Origin: an uncultured bacterium
Lineage (GTDB): Bacteria; Patescibacteriota; Minisyncoccia; Phycocordibacterales; Phycocordibacteraceae
DNA length: 7,714 nt
NCBI GenBank assembly: GCA_943914435.1
Contig: CALUBY010000036.1
Location: 1-7,714 of the forward strand
Reading direction: 5' to 3'
The notes beneath the pieces were generated by a model. The model worked only from the letters and a program-made list of their open reading frames with translations, did not search any database and was not told where the DNA came from. Below are positions 1-4,750 of this stretch, in pieces. Each line of letters opens with the position of its first letter. Position 1 is the first letter of the stretch. The translations under genes and the position numbers were made by a program.

Positions 1-51
1 GTATGGTTAGAGCCTACCGTATTCCACATGAGGCATTCATGAATCTCCTTC
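1..51 (-). other. Short intergenic edge, possibly the start of the next gene
   Basis: This is the stretch downstream of the last gene. Read on the minus strand it has an AAGGAG sequence (about 50-45), the only Shine-Dalgarno-like hexamer I noticed next to an ATG in the window. It lies four bases before an ATG at 40-38, but that frame stops after eight codons at 16-14. A second ATG at 29-27 stays open to the window edge (M W N T V G S N H) and could be the start of another co-directional gene. Too little sequence is present to decide. Confidence 0.2.
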
Positions 52-435
52 CTATGCGAAATACCCTATCCACGATAGGTATCCTCCAACAAGAAGCATA
101 AGAATCCCAGCAATGGGAATCAGTTTCCGATCTGCCCATCCATCCCCCACAACGTCTACAAAGCGGGGCGCGATAATGAACAAAGCACCCTTCACAAGAA
201 GACCCCACCCGAGAAGACTCACGATGATTTGAGGGAGTGTGCTCCATACGTTGTGGAAGAGTATTTGTGCAATACCTAGAGCTACCGCGAGCATACCGAA
301 CGTGAGTACCGAGAGTGAGTTCTTCTCAAGATCACGGTAGATTGCGAGATAGTAAGACCCACTCACAAACACGCCAACGCCAACAAGAAGTATTGTTGGA
401 CCCCATATTTGAGCAAGAACAGTTGTTAGTTCCAT
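52..435 (-). CDS. Small four-helix integral membrane protein, function unknown
   Basis: This 127-residue protein has four hydrophobic segments at about 9-32, 42-62, 66-89 and 104-124. Short polar loops separate them, including YRDLEKN (33-39) and a loop with D/G/R residues (94-103). It has no signal peptide, no cysteine and no catalytic motif. The central HNVW (61-64) and GW...KG...P (76-90) pattern resembles, from memory, a family of small uncharacterised bacterial membrane proteins; I cannot name a Pfam entry safely. The ATG start lies 31 bases after the stop of the SPFH gene. I see no good promoter or Shine-Dalgarno site in that gap, only GGA about seven bases before the ATG, so it is probably co-transcribed with the SPFH gene. 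It ends in TAG. The coding call is firm because of the hydrophobic periodicity and co-directional packing; the function is unknown. Confidence 0.75.
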   Translation of the reverse strand: MELTTVLAQIWGPTILLVGVGVFVSGSYYLAIYRDLEKNSLSVLTFGMLAVALGIAQILFHNVWSTLPQIIVSLLGWGLLVKGALFIIAPRFVDVVGDGWADRKLIPIAGILMLLVGGYLSWIGYFA

Positions 436-466
436 AGAATCCGGTGGTTATTCGTAAAGGGGCGCG

Positions 467-1363
467 CTACGAAGCAGGATGCTTCACTCCCGCGGCCTTA
501 ATGGCTGCAATAGTCTCAGGGATAGCACCTGTGGCGTTCATGTCGACAATGACCATGTTGCCATGCACCGCCGCACTCGAGATGGTGTCGAAGCGGTTAG
601 TCGCCGTAAGGAACGCCATAGCTTCCTGTGAGGAAAGACCGGCACTCGTCATGGTCTTCATCGCGTTCTCAAGACCGCGCGCAACGGCCTCACGCATCTG
701 TGCCATACCCTCTCCCTGAAGAGCCTTGCTCTTCGCTTCAGCCTCAGCCACACCCACAAGTTTAATTCTGGCAGCGGCAGCCTCGTTCTCAGCCGCTTCC
801 TTCAAGCGATGCGACGCAATGACCCTATTAAATGCCTGACGCACCTCCTCGCTTGGCTGTGGCTCATCAACAAGCACGTTCTCAATAAGGTAGCCGAACT
901 TTGCGAAGCGCTCGCGAAGCGCGGACTGCACCTGCTCTTCCATCGAGTCGCGGTTCGCATAGAGCTCAACCATTTCCATACCCGATGCGGTCTGACGAAC
1001 GTTGTTCAAGACATACGACGTAATCTGCTGTTCCGGTTGCTCAAGCTCATAGTGCGCTTTGATAGCGCCATTAGGGTCGTCACTCACGCGGTACTGCACC
1101 TTAACCGGCAATGTCATGAACGCGTTGTCTTTTGTTTTAACCGAGACATTAGCCTCAATCTCTTGCAGCTGAAGATTTACCCGAGCAACAACACGCGTAA
1201 TGGGCCATGGGAACTTGAACTGAAGTCCCGGCAAACGTGCACTCTCGTGTGGCTTACCAAACGTCTCAAGTACCCCTGCTGTTTTCCCTCGCACCACAAA
1301 TATTCCGGTAAACAAAAGCCAGAGGATGACTATAACGAGCGCAATAAGTAGTAGTAGTTCCAT
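467..1363 (-). CDS. SPFH/Band 7 membrane scaffold protein, HIR-like
   Basis: Starting at the ATG at 1363-1361 gives 298 residues. An N-terminal membrane helix (about 2-24) is followed by an SPFH domain (about 26-175), an alanine/glutamate-rich coiled-coil (about 172-226) and a C-terminal tail. The series VLETFGKP, TKDN (77-80), V-QYRV, ITSYV-NNVR, LVDEPQPSEEVRQAFN (164-179) and AEAEAKS follows the order seen in eukaryotic hypersensitive-induced-reaction (HIR) proteins and bacterial relatives. These assemble as oligomers on membranes and organise microdomains or partner proteases and transporters. No NfeD-type partner gene is adjacent, unlike many bacterial SPFH operons; the neighbours are a VTT-like protein upstream and a four-helix membrane protein downstream. 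A TTG nine codons upstream (1390-1388) is an in-frame alternative start. I prefer the ATG because an extended -10 box lies between the two starts. The family is clear; the substrate or partner is unknown. Confidence 0.87.
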   Translation of the reverse strand: MELLLLIALVIVILWLLFTGIFVVRGKTAGVLETFGKPHESARLPGLQFKFPWPITRVVARVNLQLQEIEANVSVKTKDNAFMTLPVKVQYRVSDDPNGAIKAHYELEQPEQQITSYVLNNVRQTASGMEMVELYANRDSMEEQVQSALRERFAKFGYLIENVLVDEPQPSEEVRQAFNRVIASHRLKEAAENEAAAARIKLVGVAEAEAKSKALQGEGMAQMREAVARGLENAMKTMTSAGLSSQEAMAFLTATNRFDTISSAAVHGNMVIVDMNATGAIPETIAAIKAAGVKHPAS

Positions 1364-1371
1364 ATACAGTA

Positions 1372-1380
1372 AGTATAGCA
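1372..1380 (-). promoter_or_regulatory. Extended -10 promoter for the SPFH gene
   Basis: The minus strand reads TGCTATACT: a TGn extension plus a hexamer matching five of six -10 positions. It ends eight bases before the ATG at 1363, so a normal start site would give a transcript with almost no 5' leader. No recognisable -35 is present. The box lies between the TAA of the VTT gene (1393-1391) and the ATG, so it also argues against the upstream TTG start. Confidence 0.5.
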
Positions 1381-1390
1381 GTATCCTCAA

Positions 1391-1951
1391 TTATGAGGTT
1401 TGGGCGAGTAATACGATGGCCAAGATACCCAAGGTATTGAGAGCGAATGTAAGAAGTATAAACTTCCATCGTGAAATTTTGCTTAAGCCCATCATGCCAA
1501 TACCCACCTCGTCGGGAAGCGGTGACGCAATGATAATCGCCCCAAGCACCGGCGTGAGCCATGCGAAATAAGAACTCTTAAAAAGCACGAGTACAGGTCT
1601 ATCCTGTATGCGCTTCACCAAAGGAGCGAGTTCTGTAAAAAGCTTGTCTTGGACAAACCGAAACAGAATAAGATCGCCAAGCATCGATCCGAATCCTGCC
1701 GTAATAGCTATAAGAAAAGGATTATATTCCTCCGCAAGATGAAAGAGGACGGCTGAGGCAGGGACAACCGTAAATGTTGATACAAAAAAGATACCGGTAA
1801 TAACAGACCCTAGGTATCCATAGCTTCCGATATGCTGAATGACTACGTGCGCGGCAGGGGTATCTGCCACGAGGAAAAACACTATCAAACTGAGTACCAG
1901 AAAGGTCGTGTTTTTATACACCCATCTACGCTTTTTCTTTTCGTTTCTCAC
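1391..1951 (-). CDS. VTT/DedA-like integral membrane protein
   Basis: This 186-residue protein begins with a strongly basic N-terminus (RNEKKKRR) that should stay in the cytoplasm. Hydrophobic segments follow at about 14-31, 46-70, 80-98, 125-148 and 159-183. The stretch with FAWLTPVLGAIIIASPLPDEVGIGMMG (split around 128-155) resembles the re-entrant/TM part of the VTT (DedA, SNARE-associated) superfamily. There an S-P-x-P-x-E signature precedes a glycine-rich membrane helix. Members move lipids such as undecaprenyl phosphate or phosphatidylethanolamine across the membrane. The protein is slightly short for the family (usually about 200-220), and the first half is less typical, so the match is partial. 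The start is GTG, placed six bases after an extended -10 box. The TAA stop is followed by the SPFH promoter. The membrane location is sure; the VTT assignment is moderate. Confidence 0.68.
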   Translation of the reverse strand: MRNEKKKRRWVYKNTTFLVLSLIVFFLVADTPAAHVVIQHIGSYGYLGSVITGIFFVSTFTVVPASAVLFHLAEEYNPFLIAITAGFGSMLGDLILFRFVQDKLFTELAPLVKRIQDRPVLVLFKSSYFAWLTPVLGAIIIASPLPDEVGIGMMGLSKISRWKFILLTFALNTLGILAIVLLAQTS

Positions 1952-1981
1952 AGAGAAAGCATACCACTCACAAGAAACGAA
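1940..1981. repeat. 9-bp perfect inverted repeat flanking promoter and start codon
   Basis: The plus strand has TTCGTTTCT at 1940-1948 and its exact reverse complement AGAAACGAA at 1973-1981, with 24 bases between. The arms bracket the extended -10 box and the GTG start of the VTT-like gene. They fall on codons 2-4 and on the -20 to -30 region. It could be an operator or a long-range hairpin. No T-tract follows, so it is not a usual terminator. One such repeat is expected by chance in a window of this size, so its position is the only reason to note it. Confidence 0.4.
1958..1966 (-). promoter_or_regulatory. Extended -10 promoter for the VTT-like gene (leaderless)
   Basis: The minus strand reads TGGTATGCT, a TGn extension with a hexamer matching four of six positions. 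Exactly six bases (TTCTCT) separate it from the GTG at 1951. Counting the last base of the hexamer as -7 puts +1 on the G of the start codon. There is no Shine-Dalgarno site and no clear -35. The box lies just past the TAA of the upstream M14 gene. Confidence 0.5.
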
Positions 1982-1984
1982 GAT

Positions 1985-2869
1985 TTATTCTAACGAGCGC
2001 AGGAGCGCCATGCTTCCTTCTCTATTCTTTTCCCATTCGATACTCGTGTGGGTCGCAAGTTCAACGGTAATAGCGGGTATGCCAATGGACGCTAGCCATC
2101 CTTCTGCGTCACCGGTAATCGGATACGCGTCAAACGTCTCAACCGCCTTATACCCTGCAGCCGTCGCATAGGTGTTCATAATGGCTCGAGTGAGCGGAAG
2201 AACACCCGCTTCGCATTCCGACGCATAGACAGCATTTGACTGACTATGCCAGAACACCGTTGCTACCGGCATAGTTGCTTCTACATACCGTCGCAGCGCA
2301 TCTGCCTCGGGCTCTGAGAAAGCGTTCGTTCCTGCACTCACCGAGTTTCCGCGCCACGTGGAGGTGGGTGCCCATTTACACGCGAAGTTACGATTTAGAT
2401 CAACCCCATTCGCATTGAAACGACCCTTGACGGTCTCTGCTTCCGGAGGAGCGTCAGCCGCCGCAAATCTTCCTTCTTTTCCAATTACGGCATATACGCC
2501 GTCTGGATTAAGAGAAGGAATTACGGTGACCCGCATACCCTGAGGGATAACAGACGGATTCGTTTCAAGATAGTCCATGAACTGATACGCAAGGAGAACA
2601 CTATTCCACTCATACCCTCCATGGATTCCTCCCACAAACAAGACTTCTTTATCTCCTGAACCAAAGGTGTAGGCATCTATAGTGCGTCCTTCAACGGACG
2701 TGCCGATGCTTCTGAAATCGCCTGAGGGTTCCGGTGTGACGACTTCTTCTAGTACCGGGTCATGTACCGGCTTCCCTGAGAAAAAGATCAGAGTCCCACC
2801 AATAAGAAGTAGCAGAAACACAACTACTCCCCCGATTCCAAGTCTCCTCCCGGAAAGTCCGTAGATCAT
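1985..2869 (-). CDS. Membrane-anchored M14-family zinc carboxypeptidase, MpaA-like, active-site positions intact
   Basis: This 294-residue protein has an uncleaved N-terminal anchor (about 11-31), a P/E-rich linker (33-50) and an M14 domain (about 53-292) facing outside. Family features in order are GTSVEGR, GGIHGGYE with zinc ligands H83 and E87, SLNPDG (119-124), GRFNANGVDLNRNF with substrate-binding N159/R160, FWHSQS with third zinc ligand H208, and ITVELATH with general-base E270. The combination resembles murein peptide amidase MpaA and related M14 enzymes, which cut peptide or amide bonds in wall peptides such as D-Glu/meso-DAP. The actual substrate is not shown by the sequence. The first zinc motif is H-x3-E rather than the usual H-x2-E. 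C164 and C219 are the only cysteines and may pair. The ATG overlaps the TGA of the upstream paralog (ATGA) without a Shine-Dalgarno site, indicating translational coupling. It ends in TAA. Confidence 0.87.
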   Translation of the reverse strand: MIYGLSGRRLGIGGVVVFLLLLIGGTLIFFSGKPVHDPVLEEVVTPEPSGDFRSIGTSVEGRTIDAYTFGSGDKEVLFVGGIHGGYEWNSVLLAYQFMDYLETNPSVIPQGMRVTVIPSLNPDGVYAVIGKEGRFAAADAPPEAETVKGRFNANGVDLNRNFACKWAPTSTWRGNSVSAGTNAFSEPEADALRRYVEATMPVATVFWHSQSNAVYASECEAGVLPLTRAIMNTYATAAGYKAVETFDAYPITGDAEGWLASIGIPAITVELATHTSIEWEKNREGSMALLRSLE

Positions 2870-3771
2870 CGCGCGTAGTACGAGAGTAGTGCTTCAAGAC
2901 CCTTCCTGTTCATATCTGCTTCTACCTCCGTATGGGTCTTCATGAGAACACTTATCGCAGGGATATTTTCTCTAGCGAGCCAGTTCATCATGTCCCCCGT
3001 GATTTCGTAAAAATCATAGGTCTCATAGGCAGGATAGCCCGACGCGTCGGCATATGCGTTTGTGATAGCGAGTGTTTCCGGAAGAATGTCCTCATGACAG
3101 TTCGATGCAAACACACCATTGGCGGCACTATACCAGGCAACCACTGCTGCTGGTCGATACGCTGCTATATAGTCTCGCATTGCAGCACTTTCAGGCTCTG
3201 AGAAAGCGCTGGTGCCTCCATCCACCTCCTGACTCTGCCAGGTTCCTGTCGACTGCCAGTCACACGCAAAGTTACGATTCAGATCAACGCCATTCGCATT
3301 GAATCGTCCAGGGACAGTTGCACTTTGATCATTAGGCACGTCTGAGAGCGTAAATCGACCCTCTTTCTGAACCACTGACGCGAGTCCGTCAGGGTTAAGT
3401 ACAGGAATAATACTCACGGTTACGTTCGCAGGTATAACCGAAGGATTTGCCTCAAGGTAATCCATCATTTCGTACGCAACGAGCGTCGTGTTGTACTCAT
3501 ATCCGCCATGAATACCGCCCACAAAAAGAAGACGAGTATCACCAGAGCCGTAGTTGTATGCGGTTATAGCACGCCCTTCGACGGAAGTTCCAAGGACCGT
3601 AGTAGGGCCTTCTTCAGTAGAACTTTCTTCAACCTCTCCCGAACCCATGCCTCCTGGAAGAGTAGGTACTGTGTTTGTGCCGGTAGAATTAGAAGGCTGA
3701 GTAAAGTAAAAATAAGCGCCTGCAGCTACTAATACTGCGAGAACAATGATAAGGAGTATGATTTTTTTCAT
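2866..3771 (-). CDS. M14 carboxypeptidase-like paralog, probable pseudoenzyme
   Basis: This 301-residue protein has a membrane anchor (about 3-23), a longer S/T/G/E-rich linker (25-58) and an M14 domain (about 60-299). The domain is identical at roughly half its positions to the next gene, by eye. It keeps GGIHGGYE (H88, E92), LNPDG and GRFNANGVDLNRNF (N165, R166). The third zinc ligand is replaced by tyrosine (WYSAAN, Y214 against WHSQSN). The catalytic glutamate is replaced by leucine (ISVLMKTH, L276 against ITVELATH). The reading frame is intact and the cysteine pair is conserved (C170, C225). It therefore looks like a maintained inactive homologue that may bind wall peptides or partner the active enzyme, rather than a decaying gene. 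It is upstream of the active copy, with an ATGA overlap that favours matched synthesis. A distinct chemistry using the remaining residues cannot be excluded. Confidence 0.86.
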   Translation of the reverse strand: MKKIILLIIVLAVLVAAGAYFYFTQPSNSTGTNTVPTLPGGMGSGEVEESSTEEGPTTVLGTSVEGRAITAYNYGSGDTRLLFVGGIHGGYEYNTTLVAYEMMDYLEANPSVIPANVTVSIIPVLNPDGLASVVQKEGRFTLSDVPNDQSATVPGRFNANGVDLNRNFACDWQSTGTWQSQEVDGGTSAFSEPESAAMRDYIAAYRPAAVVAWYSAANGVFASNCHEDILPETLAITNAYADASGYPAYETYDFYEITGDMMNWLARENIPAISVLMKTHTEVEADMNRKGLEALLSYYAR

Positions 3772-3777
3772 ACTCTT

Positions 3778-3786
3778 ACCGTAGCA
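3778..3786 (-). promoter_or_regulatory. Weak extended -10 candidate for the M14 pair
   Basis: The minus strand reads TGCTACGGT, six bases before the ATG at 3771, the same spacing as the other candidates. The hexamer matches only T1, A2 and T6 of the -10 consensus. The call leans on the shared TGnTAnnnT form and spacing. The whole 94-base gap 3772-3865 shows no terminator hairpin and no clear -35. Confidence 0.3.
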
Positions 3787-3865
3787 TGTATCTACCTATG
3801 ATTCTCATGAAGCCGTTATTGCGAGAAAGATAGAGTGTGTGGTGAAGAGAAGAGCGCGATATCAG

Positions 3866-4276
3866 TTACGAGAGAAGTATTCCGCACATAATCGCACCCA
3901 CCCACCCCATGACTGAAAGTGCGCCACTCAAAAGAACCGGCACACGCTCTTTTAGGGAGAGTTCGCGAAACGATTTTTCACTCGCTAGACGTACGAGCGT
4001 GCCGATGAAGAACGCGTTTATGACGAGCACGCCAACAAATCCCATCTTAATAAGGAAGGTGGTATTCGTGAGCAAATAATCAAGTCGCGGAATGGCAATG
4101 AGCCCGCCCGCAAGAATAATGAGCGAAATACCGACGCCCACAATCGCATGGAGTATTTCTATACGACGCTTGTCGAGCGTTTTCTTTTTTCCAAGCATCC
4201 ACTGTATTCCCTGCTCATCGGCATAGAGCACAAAGAGTACCGTGAGCACAATTGCCCCTACATGAAAAATTGTCAT
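3866..4276 (-). CDS. Four-helix membrane protein paired with a cytochrome b5-like gene
   Basis: This 136-residue protein has four predicted membrane helices at about 3-19, 42-62, 73-97 and 112-134. Basic cytoplasmic-type loops (GKKKTLDKRR, 29-38; SEKSFRELSLKER, 99-111) lie between helices 1-2 and 3-4. This places both ends outside by the positive-inside rule. H5 in helix 1 and H43 at the start of helix 2 could be heme or metal ligands. Small four-helix families related to CopD and DUF2269 look like this, but I cannot assign one with confidence. The ATG begins one base after the TAG of the cytochrome b5-like gene (TAG-C-ATG) with no Shine-Dalgarno site, so the two genes are almost certainly one transcript and probably function together. 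It ends in TAA. The membrane topology is solid; the heme role is inference from the neighbour and the histidines. Confidence 0.75.
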   Translation of the reverse strand: MTIFHVGAIVLTVLFVLYADEQGIQWMLGKKKTLDKRRIEILHAIVGVGISLIILAGGLIAIPRLDYLLTNTTFLIKMGFVGVLVINAFFIGTLVRLASEKSFRELSLKERVPVLLSGALSVMGWVGAIMCGILLS

Positions 4277-4277
4277 G

Positions 4278-4682
4278 CTAGTTTTCGTTCAGGGTGCCTA
4301 TTTTATAGGAGGCAAGTTCTGATTCAGGACGACCCTGACCTCCGTGCTTTCCCTCAAAAGAGCCGGTGCCGTCGGTGCCACAGAGTGAGAGTATCGCACG
4401 TGAGCCGCCTGGGTGCTTCGCAATCCAAGCCGTGAGGTCGTACACATTTCCATTTACAACCGTGTAACACTGTTCGCTTGTAGCACGTGCACGCACGTCT
4501 GCCATGGTAAAGGTCGCAGGCTGAGGCGAGGGTTCAGACGTTCCCTCTGATGAAGCAGGGGTTGTTTCTGCAACCGACGCTTCTGGATACGAGACCTCAT
4601 CAGTGCGCTGCGTGACATACACACCAACAAGGATAAGCGCCACGATTACCAAAGAAAGCGGGTAGATATGTGAAAGTTTCAT
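4278..4682 (-). CDS. Membrane-anchored cytochrome b5-like heme-binding protein
   Basis: This 134-residue protein has an N-terminal signal anchor (about 7-23), an S/T/P/E-rich linker (28-56) and a C-terminal cytochrome b5-like heme/steroid-binding domain (about 57-132). The core is YTVVNGNVYDLTAWIAKHPGG (split over 73-93), with axial-ligand candidate H90 in HPGG and the second H113 in GKHGG. The 23-residue spacing is close to the usual distance for cytochrome b5. C72 and C101 flank the domain's first half and could form a disulfide outside the cell. The protein should hold one heme on the outer face and act in one-electron transfer or heme/ligand binding; no reductase domain is fused. The next gene, one base away, encodes a four-helix membrane protein that may be its partner. 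The ATG start is supported by an extended -10 box six bases upstream. It ends in TAG. Confidence 0.87.
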   Translation of the reverse strand: MKLSHIYPLSLVIVALILVGVYVTQRTDEVSYPEASVAETTPASSEGTSEPSPQPATFTMADVRARATSEQCYTVVNGNVYDLTAWIAKHPGGSRAILSLCGTDGTGSFEGKHGGQGRPESELASYKIGTLNEN

Positions 4683-4688
4683 AGAAAT

Positions 4689-4697
4689 ATTCTATCA
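4689..4697 (-). promoter_or_regulatory. Extended -10 promoter for the cytochrome b5 unit (leaderless)
   Basis: The minus strand reads TGATAGAAT, a TGn extension plus a hexamer matching five of six positions. Six bases (ATTTCT) separate it from the ATG at 4682, which puts the expected +1 on the A of the start codon. It is the best of the leaderless-type promoters here. No canonical -35 is present. A second -10-like TATAAG lies at 4704-4709. Confidence 0.55.
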
Positions 4698-4713
4698 GAG
4701 ACACTTATACAGA

Positions 4714-4726
4714 ACATGTCTCATGT
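4714..4726. repeat. Small inverted repeat over the -35 region of the cytochrome b5 unit
   Basis: The plus strand reads ACATG-TCT-CATGT, perfect five-base arms with a three-base centre. It lies about 17-32 bases upstream of the -10 box, where a -35 would be, so it could be an operator. It is short enough to be chance. It is also too weak and lacks the T-run to be a terminator for the surface-protein gene that ends at 4751. Confidence 0.25.
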
Positions 4727-4750
4727 ATTTGTGATAAACAACACCCTACC

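Noticed and set aside
809..1351. Long plus-strand reading frame (180 codons) opposite the SPFH gene
   Set aside because: It lies wholly antisense to a clear SPFH protein, and its translation is rich in H, R, L and C without any domain pattern. It is a shadow frame.
2866..2868. Recoded TGA (glycine, as in Gracilibacteria/SR1)
   Set aside because: TGA ends the upstream M14 paralog exactly where its homology to the next gene ends, within an ATGA overlap. No other gene in the window has an internal TGA.
2866..3771. Upstream M14 copy as a decaying pseudogene
   Set aside because: The frame is complete and the anchor, fold motifs and cysteines are kept. Only the catalytic positions changed, which fits a pseudoenzyme better.
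3772..3865. Small gene or RNA in the 94-base gap before the M14 pair
   Set aside because: No open frame with a start signal, no stable stem and no repeat. Only a weak promoter candidate is visible.
4683..4750. Terminator after the surface-protein gene
   Set aside because: The only hairpin (five-base arms at 4714-4726) is weak and not followed by a T-run on the minus strand. The gap is better explained as a promoter region.
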